The position numbers and the translations under genes are program-made. This document shows, one piece after another, positions 1-9,110 of a stretch of 64,000 bases of DNA. The DNA lies in assembly GCF_900156455.1 (NCBI RefSeq), contig NZ_FTNQ01000001.1, forward strand, positions 1,488,001-1,552,000, read 5' to 3'. The DNA is from Microbacterium sp. RURRCA19A. Lineage in GTDB: Bacteria; Actinomycetota; Actinomycetes; Actinomycetales; Microbacteriaceae. A model generated the notes under the pieces. That model was not told the origin of the DNA. It did not search any database and saw only the letters and a program-made list of their open reading frames with translations. Position 1 is the stretch's first letter, and every line of letters begins with the position of its first letter.

Positions 1-530
1 ACCGACCGCAGCCGATGAGCCCCTACGGGGTGTCCAAACTCGCGGCCGAACACCTCTGCACCTTGTACGCCGAGAACTTCGGCGTACCCACCGTCTCGTT
101 GCGGTACTTCACCGTCTACGGTCCCGGTCAGCGCACCGACATGGCGTTCACGCGCTTCCTTCGTGCGATCGTGACGGGCGACAAGATCACGATCTACGGC
201 ACCGGCGAGCAGATCCGGGACTTCACCTTCGTGCACGACGTGGTGGATGCCAACGTACGTGCTGCCGCGATCGACAGCACACCCGGCTCGGTCTTCAATG
301 TGGCCGGCGGGACGAGCATCTCCGTCAACGGCGTTCTGGACATCCTTCGTGAGATCTGTGCCGAGCCCGTGAACGTCGAGTACCGCGAACCGGTCGCAGG
401 CGACGTCTTCCGGACGGGCGGGAGCACCGACCGCATCACCGAGACTCTCAGGTGGGCTCCCCAGTTCACGCTGGAGGAGGGCCTCCGTGCGCAGTACGAG
501 TGGGCGCGGAAGACCTTCGCACCGGCATGA
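1..530 (+). CDS. NAD-dependent epimerase/dehydratase, C-terminal part
   Basis: This is the C-terminal part of an extended short-chain dehydrogenase that interconverts or dehydrates a nucleotide-activated sugar. The frame is open from base 3, so the start and the N-terminal NAD-binding GxxGxxG motif lie upstream of the window. Near the visible start is SPYGVSKLAAEH, the catalytic YxxxK motif of this family, followed by RYFTVYGPGQR and an FVHDVV segment, both typical of UDP-glucose 4-epimerase and dTDP-glucose dehydratase relatives. The stop overlaps the next start as ATGA. It presumably makes a sugar donor for the polysaccharide cluster that follows; the exact substrate cannot be told. Confidence 0.9.
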   Translation, partial: RPQPMSPYGVSKLAAEHLCTLYAENFGVPTVSLRYFTVYGPGQRTDMAFTRFLRAIVTGDKITIYGTGEQIRDFTFVHDVVDANVRAAAIDSTPGSVFNVAGGTSISVNGVLDILREICAEPVNVEYREPVAGDVFRTGGSTDRITETLRWAPQFTLEEGLRAQYEWARKTFAPA

Positions 531-1156
531 GTACGTCCGCACCCGCCGAGGCACCCACGGGCTGGCGCCGCATCGAGGATCGGCAAGACTATCGCGAGTT
601 CCTTCGCGATGACCTCGCCGCGCATGGGCTCGGCCGTTGGCGCTTCTACCTCGCGCCTAAGTACCCAGAACTCGCCTACCAGCGACTGCTCCGCCGTGTG
701 GAGTATGCCCAGACACGCCGCGGGATGCTCGGGCGCGTGCTGTACGCCTTCCACCGACTGCGTCTCGCACGTAGGGCGGTCCTCACCGGAATATCCATCC
801 CGCCTGGGGTCTTCGGCCCAGGGCTCTCCGTGGCCCACCTCGGCAGCATCGTCGTCAACGACCGCGCGCGCGTTGGCTCCTGGTGCCGCATCCACTCGGG
901 GACGAACATCGGCGTCCACGACGGCGGCGTGCCAACGATCGGGACGCACGCATACATCGCCCCCGGCGCGGTCGCATTCGGAGGCATCACAATCGGCGAC
1001 GGCGTCGCGATCGGCGCCAACGCCGTCCTGACCAGCGATGTCCCCGACGGCGTCACCGTCGGGGGAATCCCGGCGCGTGTCATCTCTCATGGCGGGTCCG
1101 TCGGCTCGCTTCCCGAATGGTTCCCCCGGCTCGAAGGACGACCTGATAATGACTGA
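527..1156 (+). CDS. Serine-acetyltransferase-like left-handed beta-helix acyltransferase
   Basis: This is a 209-residue acyltransferase whose C-terminal half has the hexapeptide repeats of a left-handed beta-helix. Recognisable pieces are GPGLSVAHLGSIVVN, the IHSGTNIG turn and a closing VGGIPARVIS, the arrangement seen in serine O-acetyltransferases and polysaccharide acetyltransferases. The N-terminal 80 residues are helical and basic. The ATG at 527 overlaps the stop of the epimerase by 4 bp, so I prefer it to an in-frame start at 452. Given its neighbours it more probably acetylates a sugar in the exported polysaccharide than makes O-acetylserine. That is inference from context. Confidence 0.85.
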   Translation: MSTSAPAEAPTGWRRIEDRQDYREFLRDDLAAHGLGRWRFYLAPKYPELAYQRLLRRVEYAQTRRGMLGRVLYAFHRLRLARRAVLTGISIPPGVFGPGLSVAHLGSIVVNDRARVGSWCRIHSGTNIGVHDGGVPTIGTHAYIAPGAVAFGGITIGDGVAIGANAVLTSDVPDGVTVGGIPARVISHGGSVGSLPEWFPRLEGRPDND

Positions 1157-2249
1157 CACGATCTGCATCCTCGTTCCGGGGCTGTCCGGAGGCGGAGCCG
1201 AGTTCGTCGCTGGGCAGTGGGCTACGGGTCTGGCGGAGTCCGGCCGTGACGTCCTCGTGGTCGCGACGCACGAATCCGCTGTGCCGGCCCGCGATCTGCC
1301 GTTTGAGGTCCGGACCATGGCATCCACGACTTTCCCCGCGCGGGTGCGCGAGCTCGCGGGAATCCTGTCCGCGACCCGACCGGCGGTCATCGTCTCGCTC
1401 ATGCCCCACTGGAACGTGCTGTCGCTTCTTGCCACCTCTGTGATGAGCGGCGCTCGCCCGCGGACCATCATCAGCGGCCGGAACATCGAGTCGGGCCTAT
1501 CTGCGCGGATGGGCCGGTCGTATCGCGCAGAGCTCTTCCTCGCGCACCGCCTGTATCGGCGGGCCGACGCCTACGTGGCGATCTCCCACCCCGTCGCCGC
1601 CGAAGCGATTGCCTCCTACGGCCTGAAGCCGGAGAGGGTCTGGGTGGTCCCTAATCCAGCGGCCGGGAAGGTGGATCTCGACGCGGCACGGCAGGCACGC
1701 CAAGAACGCCTGAACCGAAGAGACAATCGTGGCCCGCTTCGGCTCGTGATCCCGGGACGCCTCGTACCGCAGAAGCAACCGGAGATCCCCGTCCTTGTCG
1801 CCTCGCGCCTCCGCGAGCTCGGCGTAGCCGTGGACGGGATCGATTACTTCGGCTCCGGCCCTCTGCAGTCGAAGGTCGAGCATCTCGCTCGGGAGGCGGG
1901 CATCGACGTCAAGATGCACGGGTGGGTCGATCGCTGGTTCGATCACGCCGGCCCTGGATCGGTCCTGCTCCTGCCCTCCTATGCGGAGGGTTTCGGCAAT
2001 GTATTCGTCGAAGCGGGAGCCTACGGCGTGCCTAGTGCGGCGACCTCCCGCGCGCTCGGCGTGGCCGACGCGATAGCGCCCGGCCTCACCGGCCATCTGG
2101 CCCCCAGCGACTCCATTGGAGATCTGGCCGAGGCCGTTGCGAAAGCCGCTGAGATCACCGTCCCGGTCGAATTGGACGGTTGGCTGCGCAACTTTTCTCG
2201 GTCGTCCAGCCTCGAAATACTCGAAAGGGCAATGTTTACATCGCGCTAA
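1149..2249 (+). CDS. Family 4 (GT-B) glycosyltransferase
   Basis: This is a retaining GT-B glycosyltransferase of 366 residues, expected to act at the inner face of the membrane. The N-terminus has the glycine-rich acceptor-side loop LVPGLSGGGAEFVAG. The C-terminal half has the donor-binding features IPGRLVPQKQP, YFGSGPL, HGWVD and an E-x7-E motif in YAEGFGNVFVEA. The ATG at 1149 overlaps the upstream stop (1154-1156) by 8 bp and gives the normal family N-terminus, so longer in-frame starts were ignored. The sugar and acceptor are unknown. It most likely adds one residue of the repeat unit of the local polysaccharide. Confidence 0.9.
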   Translation: MTDTICILVPGLSGGGAEFVAGQWATGLAESGRDVLVVATHESAVPARDLPFEVRTMASTTFPARVRELAGILSATRPAVIVSLMPHWNVLSLLATSVMSGARPRTIISGRNIESGLSARMGRSYRAELFLAHRLYRRADAYVAISHPVAAEAIASYGLKPERVWVVPNPAAGKVDLDAARQARQERLNRRDNRGPLRLVIPGRLVPQKQPEIPVLVASRLRELGVAVDGIDYFGSGPLQSKVEHLAREAGIDVKMHGWVDRWFDHAGPGSVLLLPSYAEGFGNVFVEAGAYGVPSAATSRALGVADAIAPGLTGHLAPSDSIGDLAEAVAKAAEITVPVELDGWLRNFSRSSSLEILERAMFTSR

Positions 2250-2314
2250 TCCGAGAATACTTTCTCCACTACCCCTTTCCCGATAACCTCTGTTCATCGA
2301 CGAATTGAGGTCCC

Positions 2315-4546
2315 ATGTCTTCCACTCCCCCCAGGGAAGCAGCCCATTCACGACGACGAATCCTTGGCGCGTCGGTCGCGGGAATAGCCGGAGGAGTCGC
2401 TGCCGCGATGTCCTCCGGAACCCCTTCCTACGCAGCCGATCCGGTGACATCCGTGAATGGCAAAACAGGTGACGTAACGTTGGCGGCGGCCGATGTGGGC
2501 GCACTACCGGGGGCCCAGGTCGAAAGCGCAGTCATCTTCGCCGCGCCCGGGCGCTTCGACGGAATATTCCCGGACGGCTCGGCTTCGAGTTCAATCGGGC
2601 TCACCCGGGCCATCAACGCCACACCCGCTGGGGGGACACTGATCGTTCCGCCCGGGCAGTACTCTCTCGACACCCGGCTTGAGATCCGGAAGGACATGAC
2701 GCTCGTCCTCGAAGGCGCGGAATTCACTCTCGTCGCCGCGCCCAACGGCACACCTCCCACGGGATTCCTCGATGTTCGCGGCGCCTACGAAGACGTCTAC
2801 CCCGTCCAATCCTTGACGCAGGGCACGCAGACGGTCGACAACCGGACGCTGCGGACCTACCAGATCGAACTGAGCTCCTCGCCCCCGTGGGCGAGGGGAG
2901 ACGTGATCAAGTTGATCGCCGACGATCCCATCGAGGGGGCGCGTCCGGGCTCCGGAGGGCTCGCTTCCCGCGTCGGGCAATACCTCGTCGTGCGGTCGGT
3001 GAGCGGGGGCACGGTGATCGTCGACGGAGAAGATCTCACGGATCCCTTCACCAACAACCTGCGGGTCTCGCGTCTCCGAAAGCAGAGCTTCCGCCTTCGT
3101 GGGGGCAAGGTCAGCACTGCTGCGAGCGGGATCGACTCGTGGTCGAACTCCACCCTCTACCTTCAGGACCTCTACGCCCCCATCATCGACAATCTGCAGA
3201 TCGGTGCCGCTCCGTCCCAAATGATCCAGCTCCTCGGGTGCTACGGGTACACACTGCGAGATTGTTTCCTCGGATACGCCCCCAACGACCCGAGCGCCTC
3301 CCGCTTCGGTTACGGAGTTCTCGACAATTGCTGTGCGTATGGCACCATCCGAGGGCTGATCGCGCACAACGTACGACATGCCTATACGGACGACACCCCC
3401 CGGCTGAGTGCCGGCGACGGGACCGTCGGTGCATACGGCCGCACCTTCAAGACGAAGATCGTCGACTCACATGGGCATGGTACTTCCGGCATCACTTGGG
3501 ACACCCACTCAGCGTCGCAAGGGATCGAGTTCCGCTCCTGCACTGCGGTCGGTTCCGCCCCGGCAGGCTTCGGGCTCCGGGGGCGCCAGCACATCGTCAC
3601 CGGCTGCGAGGCCCTCGGGACGGACGAGGGTCTCCTCGTGTACACGGAGGACAGCAACACCGACAGTTGGGGACACATCATCTCCGACCTCACGATCCGG
3701 GATGCCCGAAAGAATGCGATCAACGCGACGCTCAACGCGAGCGAGAGCCGTCCAACGATAATCACCGGGCTCGTTGCAGAGAACTGCGCACGCGTTCTTT
3801 ATTGCAAGAACGTCAACCTGATTCTCAACGACCTCGCGTACATCGCCCCCGCGACCGTCGCGAACGGCAATGCGGTGGTCACCGCCAACGCGGCGGTCAT
3901 CTCCGGACAGTCGTGGACCTTCGATTACAGTTCCAACTCGAACGGCACCGGATTGCTCAGCGTCTCGACCAGCGCGGCGTCGGTCACCCGAATTCAGGGA
4001 TGCGCCGTCCGGTATGGCTCGACCGCGAACGCTCAGCGGCACCAGTACTTCGCGCGCGGCGCCAACAACACCGCATTCTCGCGCTTCGTGCTCACGGGTC
4101 TCACGTTCGATTTCGCGCCCGGCACATCACCGTATGGACCGATAGCCAACTGCACGTCGATAGATCCTGCATCGATCCTCGACTGGATCGCCTACGAGGG
4201 CGCCGTCGCCACCTCGGCTGCAGCATATCTCTGGAACACCAGCACGACGACGGCGGAACCGCACGGCGCAAACTACATCTCCCAAGCCATCCCGCGAGCG
4301 GCGTCCAGCTCCGTGCTTCTGTTCTTCAATGTCGAGTACCACAGCAACCTCTTCATCATGAAGGACGGAAGGCTTCCCGGTCAGCAGCTCCTGCTGATCA
4401 ACCAGTCCGCGGTCAAGAATTTGACGATTCGGAGTGGGGATGCCGCGTACAACGTGACCACGCTATCCGGGTCCAACGTGGTGCTCACTCCGGGTCAGCA
4501 GTTCCGCCTCGCGTGGAACGGTACGACATGGCTTGAGGTTTCGTAA
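2315..4546 (+). CDS. Tat-exported right-handed beta-helix protein with phage-tailspike-like collar
   Basis: This is a 743-residue secreted protein. Residues 1-45 form a twin-arginine signal: SRRRILGAS, then a hydrophobic Ala/Gly stretch and a likely Ala-x-Ala site before ADPVTS. Next comes VNGKTGDVTLAAADVGALP (about residues 47-65), a collar motif I know mainly from phage tail fibres and tailspikes. The body has the pectate-lyase/tailspike beta-helix pattern (LTRAINATPAGGTLIVPPG, then Asn/Gly-rich coils). A GAGG run precedes the ATG by a few bases. It probably binds, trims or releases the local polysaccharide outside the cell, as tailspikes do, but I could not identify catalytic residues. A structural surface protein is the alternative. 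Confidence 0.8.
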   Translation: MSSTPPREAAHSRRRILGASVAGIAGGVAAAMSSGTPSYAADPVTSVNGKTGDVTLAAADVGALPGAQVESAVIFAAPGRFDGIFPDGSASSSIGLTRAINATPAGGTLIVPPGQYSLDTRLEIRKDMTLVLEGAEFTLVAAPNGTPPTGFLDVRGAYEDVYPVQSLTQGTQTVDNRTLRTYQIELSSSPPWARGDVIKLIADDPIEGARPGSGGLASRVGQYLVVRSVSGGTVIVDGEDLTDPFTNNLRVSRLRKQSFRLRGGKVSTAASGIDSWSNSTLYLQDLYAPIIDNLQIGAAPSQMIQLLGCYGYTLRDCFLGYAPNDPSASRFGYGVLDNCCAYGTIRGLIAHNVRHAYTDDTPRLSAGDGTVGAYGRTFKTKIVDSHGHGTSGITWDTHSASQGIEFRSCTAVGSAPAGFGLRGRQHIVTGCEALGTDEGLLVYTEDSNTDSWGHIISDLTIRDARKNAINATLNASESRPTIITGLVAENCARVLYCKNVNLILNDLAYIAPATVANGNAVVTANAAVISGQSWTFDYSSNSNGTGLLSVSTSAASVTRIQGCAVRYGSTANAQRHQYFARGANNTAFSRFVLTGLTFDFAPGTSPYGPIANCTSIDPASILDWIAYEGAVATSAAAYLWNTSTTTAEPHGANYISQAIPRAASSSVLLFFNVEYHSNLFIMKDGRLPGQQLLLINQSAVKNLTIRSGDAAYNVTTLSGSNVVLTPGQQFRLAWNGTTWLEVS

Positions 4547-4553
4547 GACGGAC

Positions 4554-5144
4554 TCACGCGCAGGGCGTCGTCCACGCCTTGAAAAATCCCAGCGTCTGGT
4601 ACACGTACTGGTAGATCCAGTCACCGAGTCCGAGCTCCTCGTCGACGCCGATGACCTGCACAGCGCCGTCGTAGCACCGATCGAAGATGTACCGTGCACG
4701 CGCAACCTGCGGCGTGAACGTGACGACAACGATGGACGGGTCGTCGGCGCCCTGCCCGAGGGAGTCCGCGAGAAGGACCTCGCCCTTCGTCGTGAAGGGA
4801 TTTGGCACCAGACAGCGCGCCCGATCGTCCTGGCACGCGGGGTACTCAGACGCCGATTCCGGTCCATCCGAGGAAACGGAGATCACGACCTCGTCCACGA
4901 TCGCCTGCCTGAGGAGCCGCTCGGCCGCGTGTACACGCGGGGGGTTAGGCGGGCCGAGGACCAGGGCATATTCCGCCTTCTGGGGCTGCGGCTGCGGCGG
5001 CCATACGTACACGGGTAGACCAGAGACAACCGACACGATCACCACCCCGAGAAGGACTGATGCGATGCGTTGAAGCTTTCTCGAGAGCGTCCTCCACATC
5101 GCCCGACGAGGGGAAGAGACGGAAACCGACACTACGAGACTCAC
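4554..5144 (-). CDS. Membrane-anchored YdcF/SanA-like (DUF218) protein
   Basis: This is a small protein (196 residues from the GTG at 5144, 181 from the ATG at 5099) with one N-terminal membrane segment (VLLGVVIVSVVSGLPVYVW) and a DUF218-like outer domain. YALVLGPPNPPRVHAAERLLR matches the start of that fold, and KGEVLLADSLGQ and VVTFTPQVARARYIFDRC match its middle. DUF218 proteins are often encoded with envelope polysaccharide genes, but their reaction is not settled. I chose GTG 5144 because it overlaps the stop of the upstream polymerase gene as GTGA. Neither start has a convincing Shine-Dalgarno. The basic residues before the helix suggest the domain lies outside the membrane. Confidence 0.75.
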   Translation of the reverse strand: MSLVVSVSVSSPRRAMWRTLSRKLQRIASVLLGVVIVSVVSGLPVYVWPPQPQPQKAEYALVLGPPNPPRVHAAERLLRQAIVDEVVISVSSDGPESASEYPACQDDRARCLVPNPFTTKGEVLLADSLGQGADDPSIVVVTFTPQVARARYIFDRCYDGAVQVIGVDEELGLGDWIYQYVYQTLGFFKAWTTPCA

Positions 5145-6523
5145 CGGATGGGAAGAGCCAGGCCGTTTCCGATGGCTCCGCCCCGGTGCGGCTCCACTTT
5201 CGCTCCGATCGACCACATCAGAGCGCCGACGAGTGGCCACAGAAGCATGGGCGCTCCCTGACCAGTGAAATACGGGGCGATCGCTGACACGACCAGCAGG
5301 CAGATCATGAGGATCACCGCGGGTGCGACGGCTCGTCCGAGCACACCTCGCTGGGCCGCCATCATCGTCCCGAGCATGACGAACAGGAACAGAAGCAGCA
5401 CGACAAGGCCGATCAGTCCGCTCCCGACGAGCGCCTTGATCCATTCTGACTCGGGCGCCGGCCACATGAGCGCCCGAGGCTTGAAGAGCCAGCCTTCGGA
5501 CTCTTTGTATACGCCCTGGCCCCACCCTGTGAGCGGCCGCTCGAGCCAACTCGGGATGCCCTCGGTATTCCACAGGACGACCCGATAGGCGATCGTCTGC
5601 GGCAGCCACCGTAGATCATCGGGGATGTTCGAGGTCGCCGTCGCCTGCTTGTCGAGGCGCTCCGAGATGAGCGTGCCGAACACCGCCCAGGCGACGATAC
5701 TCCCGACGCCGAGCAGCGCCATAAGGCGCGTGCCGACACCGGCCAGCACGGCCGTGACGATAATCAATGCGATCGCGACGAAGATGGAGGCGAACGTCAA
5801 GGTGGAGACGATCCCCGCTGCACTGGAGATGATGGCGGCAAGGGCGAACGCCGAGATCTGACCGGTCGTCTTGCGTCCCAGAATGAGCAGGATGCACGCG
5901 CACGCGAGGATAGCGCAGAGATAGGCGCCGAGCGCCGTCCAGTGGCCAATCGTGCTGGTCGCGCGGATGGATGCACCCAGGGCAACGCGGTTGGCGAGGG
6001 AACTGCTGGTGGTCTGGTTGAGCAGGAAGTCCATCACGGGCCCGACGCGCGCCAACTGGAGCACCCCGAGGATCGACACGATGATCGACGGCCAGACCAG
6101 GCCTGACAGGAACCCAGCGAAGGATTCGACCCCCTGCACCATGAGACGGGCGACGAGATACGCCGCAAAGTAGTAGAGCGCGCCGTACGCGTATCCCGGG
6201 CTCGGTGGGTGACCGAGATCCATCGCATCGAAATTCTCGATCGCCACGGCGGACGCGGCGTAGACAATCGCGATGAGGTCGAAGAACCTCAGTCGGTACC
6301 CGAGTACCGTTCCCGGCGGACGCAAGAACACGGCGAGGGCGAAGCCCACGAGGAGGAAGAACGTGGACAGGTTCAGCGACCCCACCGACCACGACAGACC
6401 GACAGAAGCGGCCGAGAGACCCAAGGCCGAACCGACGACGGCGCTACGCGAGAACTTCCCCGGATCAGCGGGAAAGACCGTGGGCTGCGACTTGCGCGCA
6501 GTTCCTAGGTCAACGCTCGTCAC
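5141..6523 (-). CDS. O-antigen polymerase/ligase-like (Wzy) integral membrane protein
   Basis: This is a 460-residue protein with about 12 hydrophobic segments and a large loop near residues 310-380 (from ISERLDKQ to RPLTGWGQGVYKESEG). A GWGxG motif in such a loop is typical of O-antigen ligases and Wzy-type polymerases. Its role would be to polymerise lipid-linked repeat units on the outer face of the membrane. The GTG at 6523 has a strong GAGGAGG ribosome site 4-5 bases upstream. It is divergent from the flippase gene across a 134-bp intergenic region and coupled to the YdcF-like gene downstream. Ligase and polymerase cannot be separated from sequence alone. Confidence 0.85.
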   Translation of the reverse strand: MTSVDLGTARKSQPTVFPADPGKFSRSAVVGSALGLSAASVGLSWSVGSLNLSTFFLLVGFALAVFLRPPGTVLGYRLRFFDLIAIVYAASAVAIENFDAMDLGHPPSPGYAYGALYYFAAYLVARLMVQGVESFAGFLSGLVWPSIIVSILGVLQLARVGPVMDFLLNQTTSSSLANRVALGASIRATSTIGHWTALGAYLCAILACACILLILGRKTTGQISAFALAAIISSAAGIVSTLTFASIFVAIALIIVTAVLAGVGTRLMALLGVGSIVAWAVFGTLISERLDKQATATSNIPDDLRWLPQTIAYRVVLWNTEGIPSWLERPLTGWGQGVYKESEGWLFKPRALMWPAPESEWIKALVGSGLIGLVVLLLFLFVMLGTMMAAQRGVLGRAVAPAVILMICLLVVSAIAPYFTGQGAPMLLWPLVGALMWSIGAKVEPHRGGAIGNGLALPIR

Positions 6524-6657
6524 GATCCTCCTCTTTCAGCGCTCCATTGATGGTAACTGAGATGAGGTATAGTCACATCACCGTGCCGATCTGGAGTCCA
6601 CGGTGTCAGGACACTGTCGTCAGAGTTCACCGGCACGAGCGGATCGGGTAATTTCGA

Positions 6658-8103
6658 ATGGGGCTAGCAGATTCCGCCGCCCGCGGTGCATTTGTCACCA
6701 TCGCGGGTCAGGTTCTGAAATTCCTCACGCAGCTCGCGACTCTGGTCGTTCTCGCGCGACTGCTCACGCCCTCCGATTTCGGCGTGGTCGCAATGGTCAC
6801 TGCCATCACGGGGGTCGCGCTCGTCATCGGCGATTTCGGCCTGTCCATGGCCGCCATTCAAGCTAAGAACATCACGCCCGGTCAGAAGTCGAACCTGTTT
6901 TGGCTCAACGCCGGAATCGGCCTGGCTGCCGGCGCTATTGTCTTTTTCGCGGCAGGAGCGATCGCGGCTTTCTACAACCAGCCCGTTCTCGACGCACTCA
7001 CAAAGTTCCTCGCCCTCACCTTCGTGATCAATGGCCTGAATACGCAGTTCAAGTCAGAGCTGACGCGGGCGCTCAAATTCAAGCAGCTCGCGATGGTCGA
7101 CGTATCGGCACAGGCGGCGGGTCTCGTCGTGGCGGTCGTGCTCGCACTCCTGGGCTTCGGGTACTGGGCTCTGGGGTGGCAGCAGGTGACTATCGCCGCA
7201 TTGACCCTGCTGGTCAGCGCGGTCCTGGCCCGCTGGCTCCCGGGCCTCCCCCGACGGCGGCAGCACATGCGGGAGCTGCTCCACTTCGGCGTGAACACCA
7301 TGGGCGTTCAGCTCGTGACCTACGTGAGCAACAACGTCGACTCGCTCACTCTCGGACGAGTTGCCGGGCCTGCTGTCGTTGGCCTCTACAGTCGCGCTTT
7401 CCAGATGTTCGCGCTGCCCGTGCAGCAGTTGGCTGCGCCGATGACACGCGTCGCTCTGCCAGTGCTTTCGAGGATCGACGACGACGCCCAGTACCGGAGA
7501 TACGTCGGCGCCGCTCAGCGAGTCCTCTCATATCTGCTGGTGGGCAGCTTTATCTTCCTCGCCGCCGTGGCCAGTCCGCTGTTCTCGATCCTCTTCGGTC
7601 CCCAGTGGGGAGGATCAGTGATCCTCTTCCAGATCCTCGCCATCGGAGGGATCTTTCAAGCGCTGGGCTACATCTACTACTGGATCTTTCTTTCCAAGGC
7701 CCTCACGTGGTTGCAACTGCGGTACAGCGTGATCGGTCGGGCCGCCCTCATCGCGCTCGTCATCGGCGGCTCGGTCGGCGGCGCTGTCGGCGTGGCATGG
7801 GGCTACTCCATCGGTCTCGCCATCATCTGGGCCCTGTATTCCATCTTCGCCATTCGCAAGACCGGTCTCACCGCCCGATTGCTCATCGAGATCGCCGCCT
7901 GGCCGATCGGGGTCCACCTCGTCTGCGGTGCCGCGGCGTGGGCCATCGGATGGGCGGGCGCTGATCTCCCCACCATCACTGTGCTGGTCCTGCAGACCGC
8001 GGTGTATCTAGGGATGTTCGCGATCTCGTTCGCGGTTCCGCGTGTTCGAAGAGATCTCGCGGAAATCTTCTCGATCGCACAGCGCCTCAGGAGGAGGAAA
8101 TGA
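6658..8103 (+). CDS. Wzx-like polysaccharide flippase (MOP superfamily)
   Basis: This is a 481-residue protein with about 12-14 hydrophobic helices. Its start (SAARGAFVTIAGQVLKFLTQL) and the LLTPSDFGVVAMV segment match the PST/Wzx branch of the MOP exporters, which flip undecaprenyl-linked repeat units across the membrane. A second typical element is VGLYSRAFQMFALPVQQLAAP in the middle. The ribosome site before ATG 6658 is weak, but the N-terminus fits the family. The stop overlaps the next glycosyltransferase start. With the divergent polymerase gene this makes a Wzx/Wzy export pair. Substrate unknown. Confidence 0.9.
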   Translation: MGLADSAARGAFVTIAGQVLKFLTQLATLVVLARLLTPSDFGVVAMVTAITGVALVIGDFGLSMAAIQAKNITPGQKSNLFWLNAGIGLAAGAIVFFAAGAIAAFYNQPVLDALTKFLALTFVINGLNTQFKSELTRALKFKQLAMVDVSAQAAGLVVAVVLALLGFGYWALGWQQVTIAALTLLVSAVLARWLPGLPRRRQHMRELLHFGVNTMGVQLVTYVSNNVDSLTLGRVAGPAVVGLYSRAFQMFALPVQQLAAPMTRVALPVLSRIDDDAQYRRYVGAAQRVLSYLLVGSFIFLAAVASPLFSILFGPQWGGSVILFQILAIGGIFQALGYIYYWIFLSKALTWLQLRYSVIGRAALIALVIGGSVGGAVGVAWGYSIGLAIIWALYSIFAIRKTGLTARLLIEIAAWPIGVHLVCGAAAWAIGWAGADLPTITVLVLQTAVYLGMFAISFAVPRVRRDLAEIFSIAQRLRRRK

Positions 8104-9110
8104 TGAGGGCGCAATCCGACCGCATCCGGGTGATGCTGACGACCCATGGCCCCGGAAGGAATCCTTTCATCCCGCAGCTCGTGTCGGGCCTCGAGTCAGC
8201 CGGCGCGGAGGCCTCTTACTTCTCCTGGCCCCGCGCGCTGTGGGGAAAAGTGGACGTCATCCACCTTCACTGGGTGGAGGGACTCTTCCTTTTCGACACG
8301 GGACTGCGCAAGGTCGCCAAGCGAGCACTCGTCCGCCTCATGCTCCTACGGGCGCGGCTGGCACGGATCCCCATCATCCAGACAGTGCACAACCTGGATC
8401 CCCACGACACTCTGGTGCCCGCGGACGCCCGCCTGTTCGACCGCATCATGGAGCAGGTCTCCCTAAATATTTATATGAGCGACGCCCAACCCGACGGCAC
8501 CCTCATCCCCCACGGTCACTATCGAGACTGGCATGGTCTGGACCCGACGGCCCCACCGGATAGCGGTCCGACTCGCGCGGTGACGGTGGGACAGCTCCGC
8601 AAATACAAGAACATCGAAGACGTCGTGACTGCCTTCACCGGGGTGGAAGACGCAGGGTATGAACTCGTCGTCGCGGGCAAAGCGCGCCCGGAAGAATACT
8701 CGCGTGAGCTGCGCGACCTCACCGGCGGCCGGGACTCTGTCGTGATTCGCGACGAGTTCCTCTCCGACGACGACATGGTGTCGCTCATCCAGAGCTCGCA
8801 TCTGGTCGTCCTGCCCTACCCAGAGATCTACAACTCTGGGGTCCTCTTCCTCGCGCTTTCCGTCGGGCGCCCGGTCCTCGTCAGGCAGGGGCCCATCAGC
8901 CTCGCGCTCAGGGACGAATTCGGGCCGGAGTGGATCCTGCTTTTCGAGGGTCAGCTCACGGCAAACGACCTGCGGGGTGCCCTCGCCTCCGTCGACCACG
9001 GTGGAACTAGCGTCTCCTGGCCCCCGATGACCGGGCGGGACTGGCTCACCATCGGTCGATCCCATGTCGACGTCTACCGACGAGCCCTTAGGGAATTGAG
9101 GACCCGATGA
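8100..9110 (+). CDS. GT-B glycosyltransferase
   Basis: This is a 336-residue glycosyltransferase. The N-terminal half has KVDVIHLHWVEG and PIIQTVHNLDPHD, a pattern shared with bacterial GT4-like mannosyl- and glucuronosyl-transferases. The C-terminal half has VGQLRKYKNIEDV, LVVAGKA and VVLPYPEIYNSGVLFLAL, the nucleotide-sugar binding lobe. A GGAGGA ribosome site precedes the overlapping ATGATG starts at 8100 and 8103; either is possible. It is translationally coupled to the flippase before it and to the pyruvyl transferase after it by 4-bp overlaps, so the three are likely made together. Confidence 0.85.
   Translation: MMRAQSDRIRVMLTTHGPGRNPFIPQLVSGLESAGAEASYFSWPRALWGKVDVIHLHWVEGLFLFDTGLRKVAKRALVRLMLLRARLARIPIIQTVHNLDPHDTLVPADARLFDRIMEQVSLNIYMSDAQPDGTLIPHGHYRDWHGLDPTAPPDSGPTRAVTVGQLRKYKNIEDVVTAFTGVEDAGYELVVAGKARPEEYSRELRDLTGGRDSVVIRDEFLSDDDMVSLIQSSHLVVLPYPEIYNSGVLFLALSVGRPVLVRQGPISLALRDEFGPEWILLFEGQLTANDLRGALASVDHGGTSVSWPPMTGRDWLTIGRSHVDVYRRALRELRTR

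Noticed and set aside
6547..6573. TTGATG and TATAGT before the flippase gene as a promoter
   Set aside because: The spacer is only 15 bases, and no second feature supports it.
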